DNA of 64,000 nt from Pedobacter sp. AJM. GTDB lineage: Bacteria; Bacteroidota; Bacteroidia; Sphingobacteriales; Sphingobacteriaceae. A model generated the notes under the pieces. It was not told where the DNA came from. It saw nothing but the letters and a program-made list of their open reading frames with translations, and made no database searches. A program made the position numbers and the translations under genes. The stretch covers positions 310,001 through 374,000 of the forward strand of contig NZ_NHOT01000002.1 in NCBI RefSeq assembly GCF_002197755.1. The letters are read 5' to 3'. This document shows, in pieces, positions 8,631 through 16,854 of this stretch; the stretch's first letter is position 1, and the number at the start of each line of letters is the position of its first letter.

Positions 8631-9458
8631 ATGATGATTGTACAAAATGATTTTAGCTTAAGTGGTTTAGATGGAAAACTAATTATTGGAGATATTACTT
8701 TTGATGATAAAAACCCTAATACCCCAATTGTACTTTTCGTGCATGGCTTTAAAGGGTTTAAAGATTGGGGCGCACATCATCTGGTGGCCAGATATTTCGC
8801 CAGCAATGGATACAGGTATATTAAATTCAATTTATCACATGGTGGCGTACCTGCAGATCATCCTGTAGATGTTACTGATATGGAAGCTTTTGCCAGCAAT
8901 ACCATTTCTAAAGAGCTTTTTGATGTAAATGCAGTACTCGATTTTATAACCAAAGCTTATGGTAGTGAAACCCGAGTAAATTTAATTGGCCATAGTCGAG
9001 GTGGTGGATTAGCCATCATTGAGGCCGCAAATGATGTGAGAATTAATAAGCTCATCACCTGGAGCGCTATTTCGAGCTTCAATAGTCTTTGGAAAAAGGA
9101 ACAGGAAGCGGAATGGAAAAAAACAGGCAAAATCTTCGTAACCAATGCAAGGACGAAAGAACAAATGCCCTTAAACGTTACTTTACTGGAAGATTTTGAG
9201 CAAAATACTCAGACATTCAACATCATTGATGCAGCTAAACGCATTAACATTCCGTGGTTAATTGTTCAGGGTGATGATGATGTAAATGTCCCTTTTGAGC
9301 ATGCACAAAAATTAGCAGATGCCAATCCGAATAGCAGACTGGCGAAAATTGAAGGTGCCAATCATGTATATGGCGCATCTCATCCTTATGAAACCGAAAC
9401 CTTACCACCACTTTTATTGAAGGTTTGTGAACGGTGTTTAACTTTTTTAGATGAGTAA
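8631..9458 (+). CDS. Alpha/beta hydrolase (serine hydrolase of the dienelactone hydrolase/acyl peptidase-like type)
   Basis: A 275-aa cytoplasmic hydrolase. An oxyanion-region FVHGFKGFKDWG lies at residues 37-47, the nucleophile elbow GHSRGG carries Ser122, an acidic residue follows in IVQGDDDVNVPFEHA (near 225), and the catalytic His is in GANHVYGASHP near 253. There is no signal peptide. The substrate cannot be told from sequence. Two adjacent ATG codons compete for the start. It converges with the MscS gene, whose end lies 22 bp downstream, and I see no hairpin terminator between them. Confidence 0.85.
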   Translation: MMIVQNDFSLSGLDGKLIIGDITFDDKNPNTPIVLFVHGFKGFKDWGAHHLVARYFASNGYRYIKFNLSHGGVPADHPVDVTDMEAFASNTISKELFDVNAVLDFITKAYGSETRVNLIGHSRGGGLAIIEAANDVRINKLITWSAISSFNSLWKKEQEAEWKKTGKIFVTNARTKEQMPLNVTLLEDFEQNTQTFNIIDAAKRINIPWLIVQGDDDVNVPFEHAQKLADANPNSRLAKIEGANHVYGASHPYETETLPPLLLKVCERCLTFLDE

Positions 9459-9480
9459 ATTGATAGCAAAGCGGGGATGT

Positions 9481-10755
9481 TTAATCATTCCCTTTTTCAA
9501 CAAATTTTCTCATGTCACTTCCACTAGGACTTTGAAAAATCTCCAGATCGAAGTAAGGTACGGCAGCCAGCAGGTGATCGAAAATATCTGCAGCAACCTC
9601 TTCAAATTTTTTCAATGCCTTTTCTTTCGAGAAAACGTATATTTCTATTGGGAGTCCGTTTTCAGTGGCCTGTAACTGGCGAACCATAAAAGTTAAATCG
9701 GTATTAATGGAAGGATTACTTTCCAGATATTTCTCAGCGTAAACCCTAAAAGTGCCAATATTCGTCATGTGACGCCCGTTTACCAGGTTATTGGGATTCA
9801 CCGTATTTTCAGCGTTGAACTGCTCAATTTGTAATTGCGTTTCTTTGAGGTAATCCTTTAAAAAATCAATGCTTTGCAAACGGCTGATTAAATCATCATC
9901 ACAAAATTTTATGCTCGATATTTTAATATTAATGTGGCGTTTAATCCTCCTCCCCTCACTTTCTTCCATCGCCCGCCAATTTTTAAAAGATTCACTCACA
10001 ATGGCATAACTAGGCACAATAGTAACCGTTTTATCCCAGTTTCTCACCTTAATGGTGGTTAGATTAATCTCGGTAACTTCTCCATCGGCGCCATATTTTT
10101 CTACGGTAATCCAATCACCAACACGAACCAAATCGATGGCACTCATTTGCACTGAAGCCACAAAGCCTAAAATTGGATCGCGAAATACTAGAATAAAAAC
10201 AGCGGTAACGGCTCCAAATCCTCCAAAAATATACAAAAGCGACTGGTTAAGTATGATGGATAAAATCAACACAAAACCAAAGATATAAATGATAATTTTA
10301 GCTACCTGCTTGTAACTCCTGATGGGTTTATCAGCATATTTTCGTGACGATTCCATCACAGAAACCAACGCATTTAAAAAGGCATTAATGGCGAACATGG
10401 TTGCCAGCACCACATAAATTTTAGAAAAAATAATGGCGTAGAAATACCAGTTTTTAAAATCAATAAAAACATATGGAACGGCATTATAAATGATGTAGGC
10501 ACCGAATATTAAGGCAAAAGCCCTGAAAACACGAAATTCGTATAAGGCTAGCTGCCAGTCTGATTTAGTTTTTGCACTTTTGACTACACCAATAAAAACT
10601 TGTCTCGTAACAAAAATCGTGATGAACAGAAAAAGTGTAACACCAATTGATCCAAGTAGAAAATAGCTGTAAATTAATGCTCCGCCTGTTAATCCCTGTT
10701 CGATTAAGAGTTTTCTTAATTCATTAAAAATGGATTCAAACTCGAATAGGTTCAT
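9481..10755 (-). CDS. MscS-family mechanosensitive ion channel
   Basis: A 424-aa inner-membrane protein with about five hydrophobic spans in the first 215 residues. The last, glycine-rich segment (VFRDPILGFVASVQMSAIDL) is the pore-lining helix of the MscS family and is followed by the beta domain (RVGDWITVEKYGADGEVTEI) and an alpha/beta C-terminal domain. MscS channels open under membrane tension to release solutes after osmotic downshock. This one has more spans than E. coli MscS, like many YbdG/YnaI-type members. It stands alone between a convergent hydrolase and ispG. Confidence 0.88.
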   Translation of the reverse strand: MNLFEFESIFNELRKLLIEQGLTGGALIYSYFLLGSIGVTLFLFITIFVTRQVFIGVVKSAKTKSDWQLALYEFRVFRAFALIFGAYIIYNAVPYVFIDFKNWYFYAIIFSKIYVVLATMFAINAFLNALVSVMESSRKYADKPIRSYKQVAKIIIYIFGFVLILSIILNQSLLYIFGGFGAVTAVFILVFRDPILGFVASVQMSAIDLVRVGDWITVEKYGADGEVTEINLTTIKVRNWDKTVTIVPSYAIVSESFKNWRAMEESEGRRIKRHINIKISSIKFCDDDLISRLQSIDFLKDYLKETQLQIEQFNAENTVNPNNLVNGRHMTNIGTFRVYAEKYLESNPSINTDLTFMVRQLQATENGLPIEIYVFSKEKALKKFEEVAADIFDHLLAAVPYFDLEIFQSPSGSDMRKFVEKGND

Positions 10756-10805
10756 GAGCGCAATTTAGGTTTATTCTTGGAAAGTTAGACGACTTAAGGA
10801 GGTGA

Positions 10806-12782
10806 TTAAATCTTCTCTATCCAATTGCCGTCATTCTTAATGATTTCAATCAGTTCATCTAAAGCAAAAGCCGTATTAACATTCTTCTTCACCACTTCCT
10901 GACCGCGATATAGCGTAATTTTGTCTGGACCTGTACCTACATATCCATAATCAGCATCGGCCATTTCACCCGGACCGTTTACAATACAGCCCATGATTCC
11001 GATCTTAAGCCCTTTCAAATGATCGGTCCTTGAGCGGATAAGTTGTGTGGTTTCCTGCAGATCAAAAAGTGTTCTGCCGCAACTTGGGCAAGAAATGTAT
11101 TCAGTTTTACTGATACGTGTACGTGTGGCCTGCAAAATACCAAAGCTGGTGGAGTTAATTAATGCAAGATCCAGGCCTGGTGCATCTATCCAGATTCCGT
11201 CACCAAAACCATCCGTAAATAGTGCACCAAAATCTGTTGCAGCATAAAGCATTAAGGTATCTGCATCCAGATTTTCATAACTTCTTCTGATGATCACCGG
11301 AATTTGCATGTTCAGGCTTTGCAAAGCAATAAAAAATGCTCTTTGTTCTGCCATTCCGTGTTTAGCGGATGTTTCGAGAACGAGCACAACATTATCTAGT
11401 GATACAGTTGTTAAAGTGGTTAGTTGGCTCGCATCAATTCTGACGAAATTCAAAAACTCATCCTTCACTTCAGTCCTGCTAAATTCTTCTAGGGAAAATA
11501 GAGGATGACAGTTGTTTTTATCACGAAGATTTAGCCATGTATGATAGTTATAAACCTGCTTTAAATTTCCAGGAAAAGAAAAGGAAGGCAGGTTATCACC
11601 AAGAAAAGCCAGGTCACATGCCTGATCGGCCAGGTTATATTTATCTAATCCCGCACTGTAATTATAGCCAACCGAACTCAAAAAGTAAGGATCTTTCAGG
11701 TTTTCTTTTGAAACATCAATCATGACCAAAGGGTGGTGATGATCACCAATGTGCTGAACAGACTGGGTAATTCTTCTTGAATAGGCGTATGGAGAGTAAG
11801 TTGGAAGTTGATTATTAGGAGTTGGGAGTATAATCGGCGACTCCGCACTCCGAACTTCAAACTCCAAACTCCTTTTCACATACCGATCAGCCAAAGCTTT
11901 TGCTACCGGTGCTTCAAATTCGGGATCTTCGGTTAAGGAAACACGAATGGTATCACCTAAACCATCTTCCAGCAGAGTACCAATGCCTACAGCAGATTTA
12001 ATTCGTCCATCTTCGCCATCTCCTGCTTCTGTTACGCCCAGGTGTAAAGGATAATTCATGCCTTCTTTCACCATGGTTTCAACCAATAAACGATAAGCCT
12101 GAACCATTACCTGTGTATTGCTAGCCTTCATAGAGATCACCAGGTTATAATAATTTTCGGCCTCACACATGCGGATAAATTCCATAGCAGATTCCACCAT
12201 TCCTCTTGGTGTATCGCCATAATGACTCATGATCCGGTCTGAAAGTGAACCATGATTGGTTCCAATACGCATGGCAGTACCATATTCCTTACAGATTTTT
12301 ATCAGTGGAATAAATTTTTTATTAATTCTTTCCAGTTCAGCAGTATAGGCATCATGCGTGTATTCCAGATTTTCAAACTTCTTTTTATCAGCATAATTCC
12401 CCGGATTTACTCTTACCTTCTCAACAATTCTTGCAGCCATTTCAGCTGCATTTGGTGTGAAGTGAATATCAGCAATCAGTGGGACATCATAGCCTCGGAA
12501 ACGTAATTCCTTTTTAATATTAGCTAAATTTTCAGCTTCTCTTATGCTGGGTGCGGTGATACGAACATATTCACAGCCAGATTCTACCATGCGAATGGTT
12601 TGCTCTACTGTTCCAATGGTATCCATGGTATCGGTTGTTGTCATCGATTGGATACGAATGGGGTTATGACCACCTAAAGCGATGTCTCCAATCTTAACTT
12701 CGCGGGTTAAAAACCTGGAATACTGCGTTAAACTGTTGCAATACCCTCCACCTAACTCATGCTTTACCGATAAATTTTCCAT
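10806..12782 (-). CDS. ispG: 4-hydroxy-3-methylbut-2-enyl diphosphate synthase, long form
   Basis: IspG (GcpE) makes HMBPP from MEcPP in the MEP isoprenoid pathway using a [4Fe-4S] cluster. At 658 aa this is the long, insert-containing form found in Bacteroidota and plants rather than the 370-aa E. coli type. The TIM-barrel half starts with the GGHNPIRIQSMTTTDT motif. The cluster cysteines are Cys565 and Cys568 (ISCPSCGR) and Cys599, followed by Glu606 in CIVNGPGEM. Residues about 303-329 are encoded by a heptad repeat (see 11798-11874). They lie in the linker before the middle domain, where extra length is tolerable. Confidence 0.95.
   Translation of the reverse strand: MENLSVKHELGGGYCNSLTQYSRFLTREVKIGDIALGGHNPIRIQSMTTTDTMDTIGTVEQTIRMVESGCEYVRITAPSIREAENLANIKKELRFRGYDVPLIADIHFTPNAAEMAARIVEKVRVNPGNYADKKKFENLEYTHDAYTAELERINKKFIPLIKICKEYGTAMRIGTNHGSLSDRIMSHYGDTPRGMVESAMEFIRMCEAENYYNLVISMKASNTQVMVQAYRLLVETMVKEGMNYPLHLGVTEAGDGEDGRIKSAVGIGTLLEDGLGDTIRVSLTEDPEFEAPVAKALADRYVKRSLEFEVRSAESPIILPTPNNQLPTYSPYAYSRRITQSVQHIGDHHHPLVMIDVSKENLKDPYFLSSVGYNYSAGLDKYNLADQACDLAFLGDNLPSFSFPGNLKQVYNYHTWLNLRDKNNCHPLFSLEEFSRTEVKDEFLNFVRIDASQLTTLTTVSLDNVVLVLETSAKHGMAEQRAFFIALQSLNMQIPVIIRRSYENLDADTLMLYAATDFGALFTDGFGDGIWIDAPGLDLALINSTSFGILQATRTRISKTEYISCPSCGRTLFDLQETTQLIRSRTDHLKGLKIGIMGCIVNGPGEMADADYGYVGTGPDKITLYRGQEVVKKNVNTAFALDELIEIIKNDGNWIEKI
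11798..11874. repeat. In-frame heptad-repeat insertion within ispG
   Basis: Inside the ispG frame the plus strand has AAGTTGG and AAGTTGA at 11798 and 11805 and GAGTTGG at 11819. Then come five perfect 7-nt units of the inverted type at 11840, 11847, 11854, 11861 and 11868 (ACTCCGC, ACTCCGA, ACTTCAA, ACTCCAA, ACTCCTT). The two halves are roughly complementary. It adds a peptide reading SLEFEVRSAES in the ispG direction, without a frameshift. Confidence 0.7.
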
Positions 12783-12843
12783 GCTACGGCAAAGATAGGC
12801 TAAATGTTTAATTGTTAAATTGATGGATTGTTAAAATTTTAAG

Positions 12844-12926
12844 ATAGTAAAAATTTATTTTGCTAATAATTAAAAGCAATATTTCCTTATTTTGCTATTA
12901 TTTTATAGCAATTTTTACTATTTTTG
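12844..12926 (+). promoter_or_regulatory. Promoter/operator-like region of the DUF4143 ATPase gene
   Basis: A perfect 12-bp inverted repeat (ATAGTAAAAATT at 12844-12855, AATTTTTACTAT at 12910-12921) encloses a smaller one (TTGCTAT at 12892-12898, ATAGCAA at 12905-12911) and another TTGCT/AGCAA pair around 12859-12880. TATTTTTG at 12919-12926 fits TAnnTTTG, 19 nt before the ATG at 12945. Dyads overlapping a promoter suggest repressor binding, possibly autoregulation. The spacer also serves the divergent ispG gene. Confidence 0.45.
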
Positions 12927-12944
12927 CTTCTAAATACTATCAAA

Positions 12945-14238
12945 ATGGAAAAGTTACGGCTTAAATCAAATTTAATTGTACAGCAACAAACAATGAATAT
13001 TGTGAGGCCATTATCAAAAAAGATAGACTGGAGCGATAGACTTATTAGCATTTTGGGCGCCAGAGGGACTGGCAAGACTACCTTGATTTTACAGCACATT
13101 AAAGCTAATTATGGTTTAAGTGATGAAGCGTTATATGTTTCTATGGATGATATTTATTTCTCCAATAACAAATTATCAGACTTTGCAGAAGAATTTAGAC
13201 AAAATGGAGGAAAAATATTATTTATTGATGAAGTACACAAATACCCGGATTGGGCAAAAGAAATAAAAAATATATACGATTTTTACAAAGACTTAAAAAT
13301 CGTATTTACAGGTTCATCTATTATTGATATCTCCAGACAAAAAATAGATTTGAGCCGTAGGGCAGTACAATACGAATTAACAGGATTATCTTACAGAGAA
13401 TTTTTAAGTTTTAGTAATATTATAAATCTTGATGCTATTTCATTAGAGGATTTGCTTCAAAATCATATTCAAATTGCACATGATTTAATTTCAAAATTTA
13501 AGCCATTACAGTACTTTAATGAATACTTAAAACATGGTTACTATCCTTTTTTTGTAGAAAATATCAATACCTATCACCTACGACTGGAAAAGGTTGTTAG
13601 ATTAATTATAGAAGAAGATTTACAGTTTATAGCAGGTTTTAACCCACATCATTCCAGAAAAATCTATCAATTACTTTATATTTTATCAACTAATGTCCCT
13701 TTTAAACCTAACATTAGCAATTTAAGCGAAAAAACAGGAATTAGTAGAAATGCAATTGTAGAGTATTTGTATTACTTATACAATGCAAAATTAATAAACA
13801 CGCTTTCGGCGGCTGGTAAAAGCATTAGTACCTTACAAAAACCTGATAAAATTTTTTTAGAAAATACATATCTATCATTTGCATTAAGTCCAAATAACAC
13901 AGAGAAAGGTTCTTTACGTGAAGCCTTTTTTATGAATCAGCTTACAAATGCCGGGCATGCTATTAAAAAAATCATTTGCATTAAGTCCAAATAACACAGA
14001 GAAAGGTTCTTTACGTGAAGCCTTTTTTATGAATCAGCTTACAAATGCCGGGCATGCTATTAATTTACCTCTTAAAGGCGATTTTTATGTTAATGATCAA
14101 TTCACTTTTGAAATCGGAGGTAAGGGAAAATCAACTAAACAATTAACCGGGATTGACAATTCTTTCTTTGCCGTTGATGACATGGAAGCGGGTATAGGCA
14201 ATAAAATTCCTTTATGGATGTTTGGTCTACTTTATTAA
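12945..14238 (+). pseudogene. AAA+ ATPase with DUF4143 domain, frameshifted by a 97-bp tandem duplication
   Basis: The gene starts at the ATG at 12945 and encodes the widespread AAA_14/DUF4143 ATPase: Walker A GARGTGKTTL (about residues 37-46), Walker B ILFIDEVHKY (about 90-99), a sensor region VFTGSSI and a winged-helix segment (ISNLSEKTGISRNAIVEYLY). The frame ends at 13994 because 97 bp are duplicated in tandem (13874-13970 and 13971-14067). The rest of the protein continues in another frame to the stop at 14238 and contains FEIGGKGKS and IPLWMFGLLY of the DUF4143 nuclease-like core. Removing one 97-bp copy gives a 398-aa protein of normal length. Cellular roles of this family are poorly known. 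Res. 309 region: Tyr in NTYLSF is Asn in the downstream copies. Confidence 0.85.
13874..14067. repeat. 97-bp tandem duplication inside the ATPase gene
   Basis: 13874-13970 is repeated at 13971-14067 with an offset of exactly 97 bp, starting at ATCATTTGC. The first unit ends in GCATGCTATTAA plus four extra A residues (13967-13970) where the second continues with TTTACC. 97 is not a multiple of three, so the frame shifts. Confidence 0.85.
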
Positions 14239-14346
14239 TTTATTATAATTTAGAAAATAATCAAAATAGAAGTAATATTATCAAAGCCGGAATATTGATT
14301 TCTGCTATTTGGCTTGTCCTAAATCGCAAAAGTATATCAAGCTTTT

Positions 14347-14453
14347 CTATATCAACCTATCTTTAATTACTAAAGTATCAGCAGTAATGTCGTGCCAGCA
14401 TTGATTTTTTTTATTGAGAAAGCAATACAGATAGCCAAAAAAAACAGGAATTA
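14347..14453 (-). pseudogene. Duplicated 3' fragment of the RDD gene
   Basis: These bases repeat 15174-15280, the last codons and stop of the RDD gene on the reverse strand, at an offset of 827 bp. The fragment was carried by the outer tandem duplication and joins the ATPase sequence at the 15-bp microhomology. It has no start and is not expected to make a product. Confidence 0.8.
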
Positions 14454-15065
14454 GTAGAAATGCAATTGTAGAGTATTTGTATTACTTATACAATGCAAAA
14501 TTAATAAACACGCTTTCGGCGGCTGGTAAAAGCATTAGTACCTTACAAAAACCTGATAAAATTTTTTTAGAAAATACAAATCTATCATTTGCATTAAGTC
14601 CAAATAACACAGAGAAAGGTTCTTTACGTGAAGCCTTTTTTATGAATCAGCTTACAAATGCCGGGCATGCTATAAAAAATTGTAGAGTATTTGTATTACT
14701 TATACAATGCAAAATTAATAAACACGCTTTCGGCGGCTGGTAAAAGCATTAGTACCTTACAAAAACCTGATAAAATTTTTTTAGAAAATACAAATCTATC
14801 ATTTGCATTAAGTCCAAATAACACAGAGAAAGGTTCTTTACGTGAAGCCTTTTTTATGAATCAGCTTACAAATGCCGGGCATGCTATTAATTTACCTCTT
14901 AAAGGCGATTTTTATGTTAATGATCAATTCACTTTTGAAATCGGAGGTAAGGGAAAATCAACTAAACAATTAACCGGGATTGACAATTCTTTCTTTGCCG
15001 TTGATGACATGGAAGCGGGTATAGGCAATAAAATTCCTTTATGGATGTTTGGTCTACTTTATTAA
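14445..15065 (+). pseudogene. Second, 5'-truncated copy of the DUF4143 ATPase C-terminal half
   Basis: This is the copy-2 version of the ATPase 3' half. It starts inside the winged-helix region (after GISRNA) and is itself broken by a 214-bp tandem duplication. The first frame runs NAGHAIKNC and stops at 14743; a second frame from about 14691 repeats YYLYNAKL and reads intact to IPLWMFGLLY and the stop at 15065. There is no Walker A or promoter of its own, so I regard it as a non-functional remnant, although a 124-aa DUF4143-only peptide could be made from the ATG at 14691. Confidence 0.8.
14465..14892. repeat. 214-bp tandem duplication inside the second ATPase copy
   Basis: 14465-14678 is repeated at 14679-14892 (offset 214), starting at ATTGTAGAG. 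The first unit stops at GCATGCTAT followed by A residues, within two bases of where the 97-bp duplication stops in copy 1. 214 also leaves a remainder of one when divided by three, giving the same direction of frameshift. Confidence 0.85.
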
Positions 15066-15173
15066 TTTATTATAATTTAGAAAATAATCAAAATAGAAGT
15101 AATATTATCAAAGCCGGAATATTGATTTCTGCTATTTGGCTTGTCCTAAATCGCAAAAGTATATCAAGCTTTT

Positions 15174-15785
15174 CTATATCAACCTATCTTTAATTACTAA
15201 AGTATCAGCAGTAATGTCGTGCCAGCATTGATTTTTTTTATTGAGAAAGCAATACAGATAGCCAAAAAAAACAGGAATTATAGATAAGATTTTAGAAAAA
15301 TTGCGTGCCATGGAACGACCTGTGGTTATCCTGCTTCCTTCCAAATCTGTCACCTTAATATTCAGCATCCTTTTACCAATGGTAGCTTGCCTTGATGATG
15401 ATTCTGCAAATACACCATAAATTAATTTAACGATAAAAATGACAGGAAATGGCACTATAAAAGCCATAATTCTTTCATCCTTTCCTTGTATAAAAATATA
15501 ACTGGTGAGGATGATAACCGTATAAATTCCAAATATAATAAAGTGATCGATCACTGAAGCAAGTAACCGCTGGTCAAACGCGGCAAAATATTGAGGAGCA
15601 GTTTTTTGATATTTAAAGCCTAAAAGCTCACGCAATTCGGGAATTGCATGAGCTTCTTTATAATCGTCCATTCCGGGTGTGCGAATGAAGGTATTGGGCG
15701 TTATGTTTAACCCCTCCAGATCTGATAAAACGTAAGGGCCTTGTGGCTTACCATTAATTACAACTGTATATTGATCAGGATTCAT
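15174..15785 (-). CDS. RDD-family membrane protein with N-terminal GYF_2-like domain
   Basis: From the ATG at 15785 the product is 203 aa. Residues 3-52 (YTVVINGKPQGPYVLSDLEG and following) match the GYF_2-type domain. The rest is an RDD domain: FDQRLLASVIDHFIIFGIY, three or so membrane spans, and IGKRMLNIKVTDLEG before the last part. The upstream TTG at 15809 is a weaker start. RDD proteins are poorly characterised; some act in ion transport. It is the last gene after PspC and LiaF-like genes in the same direction, which suggests an envelope role. Its 3' end supplied one end of the outer tandem duplication, but the gene itself is intact. Confidence 0.8.
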   Translation of the reverse strand: MNPDQYTVVINGKPQGPYVLSDLEGLNITPNTFIRTPGMDDYKEAHAIPELRELLGFKYQKTAPQYFAAFDQRLLASVIDHFIIFGIYTVIILTSYIFIQGKDERIMAFIVPFPVIFIVKLIYGVFAESSSRQATIGKRMLNIKVTDLEGSRITTGRSMARNFSKILSIIPVFFGYLYCFLNKKNQCWHDITADTLVIKDRLI

Positions 15786-15836
15786 TGGATTTTTAGATTT
15801 TAAGATCAAAGTTTTTAAAGGCCAGGACCATGTATA

Positions 15837-15875
15837 GCCTTCAACTTTCCACCCTCAAACCTTCAACCTTTTTAG
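15837..15875. repeat. Heptad element directly after the LiaF-like gene
   Basis: 7-nt units TCAACTT, TCCACCC, TCAAACC and TTCAACC run from 15841 to the stop codon of the LiaF-like gene at 15872-15874. In gene direction the stop is followed by AAAGGTTGAAGGTTTGAGGG. It matches the sequences after leuS and hemCD. Confidence 0.55.
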
Positions 15876-16849
15876 TATCTACTTACTTCAAAGTTACTTA
15901 ATCCGCCGTCTAAATTGATGAAAATTTTGTTTGTTGATGCTTTATAATTTGAAGTTTCATAAAGTCCGTCACTTATTTTTTCAAATCCTGCGAAATCCTT
16001 TGCCGATAAGCCGGTTTGCGTTTTTATTCTGCAACCAGAATTAACGGGAACTTTAATCTTCACATCTGCCACGCCTGATTTCACAATTACATCAGTAATG
16101 GGCAACAATTCACCAAGTTTAATATCTAAAGCTGCAGCGCCACCATCAAAACGGAATGTGCGCACTTTATAATCCTGAAAATCGAGATCAGCTGAACCTG
16201 CACCTAGTTTCATGAAAATTTCCCAGTTCGCAGTTTTATTTAAATGAAAGTCGACATCATTAGAACCATTATTAAAGTTCCATTTTTTTCTTTTATCATC
16301 CAGCTGGAAAGTAAGAATAGTGGCACTATCCGTTACTGCTTTTTTCAATGAAAAATTACCATTTTTCCCTTTAACATTCGCATCAATCAATTCAGAAGTT
16401 TCTCCATTTAAATTGAAAGATATTCCGCCTCCAGCAATGTTCAATATTGTTTTCTTTGCATTATCTGTAGATACAAAGGGTTCTGAAAGTTTAAATTCTC
16501 TCACGGATGATGTATCTCCATCATTATCACTGTCATCATCATTGTCATCGATATCAATATCCACGCCTTTTTTAAAATGACTGCCCCACCATGAACCACG
16601 CTCAGGAATTTGTTGTCCTCTGATAAAGAGAAATGACAATGCCACTACCAATACAGCTATAGATATAATACTGCCGGTTTGAGAATTATTTCTGTTGAAC
16701 AGAATATTCAGTCCGCCAATGATTAAGAATATTGGCCAGAAGCCCCAGACATTACGCCAGTAAAAGTTGATTATTCCAAAGTTTTCGAGTAGAAGTACAC
16801 CACCTATAAAAAGCAGTAAAATACCCCAAATTAATCTATCTAATTTCAT
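15872..16849 (-). CDS. LiaF-like membrane protein with C-terminal beta 'toastrack' domain
   Basis: This 325-aa protein has N-terminal spans with the LiaF/LiaI-type pattern (LIWGILLLFIGGVLLLENFG, then WGFWPIFLIIGGLNILF and a third span to about residue 76). A very acidic linker follows (IDIDDNDDDSDNDGD, about 95-110), then a beta-rich domain of repeated short strands (FRFDGGAAALDIKLGEL, VKSGVADVKIKVPV) like the C-terminal domain of LiaF/VraT. LiaF proteins restrain cell-envelope stress signalling in Firmicutes; a parallel role here is inferred. It is 5 nt downstream of the PspC gene, so they are co-transcribed. Confidence 0.8.
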   Translation of the reverse strand: MKLDRLIWGILLLFIGGVLLLENFGIINFYWRNVWGFWPIFLIIGGLNILFNRNNSQTGSIISIAVLVVALSFLFIRGQQIPERGSWWGSHFKKGVDIDIDDNDDDSDNDGDTSSVREFKLSEPFVSTDNAKKTILNIAGGGISFNLNGETSELIDANVKGKNGNFSLKKAVTDSATILTFQLDDKRKKWNFNNGSNDVDFHLNKTANWEIFMKLGAGSADLDFQDYKVRTFRFDGGAAALDIKLGELLPITDVIVKSGVADVKIKVPVNSGCRIKTQTGLSAKDFAGFEKISDGLYETSNYKASTNKIFINLDGGLSNFEVSRY

Positions 16850-16854
16850 AAAAT

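Larger units (their letters stand above)
13735..15271. repeat. Large tandem duplication (613-bp basic unit) across ATPase 3' end and RDD 3' end
   Basis: The block 13735-14444 is repeated at 14445-15271. Both copies run from CAGGAATTAG inside the ATPase gene, through its end, into the 3' end of the convergent RDD gene. After removing the internal duplications (97 bp in copy 1, 214 bp in copy 2) both units are 613 bp. The junction near 14439-14453 lies in a 15-bp sequence, AAAAAACAGGAATTA, that occurs both in the ATPase gene (13729) and in the RDD gene (ending at 15280). The copies look identical apart from one base (T at 13869, A at 14579) and the internal duplications, so the event is recent. 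Confidence 0.85.

Noticed and set aside
14477-15065. Two separate small proteins in the second ATPase copy
   Set aside because: Both are slices of the same C-terminal domain repeated by the 214-bp duplication, with no start signals of their own.
13735-15271. Insertion sequence or transposon as the cause of the duplications
   Set aside because: No transposase frame, no terminal inverted repeats and no target-site duplication; the duplicated DNA is only local gene sequence joined at microhomology.
15174-15809. TTG start at 15809 for the RDD gene
   Set aside because: The ATG eight codons further in begins the GYF_2-like domain and is the better start; the TTG extension has no homology I recognise.
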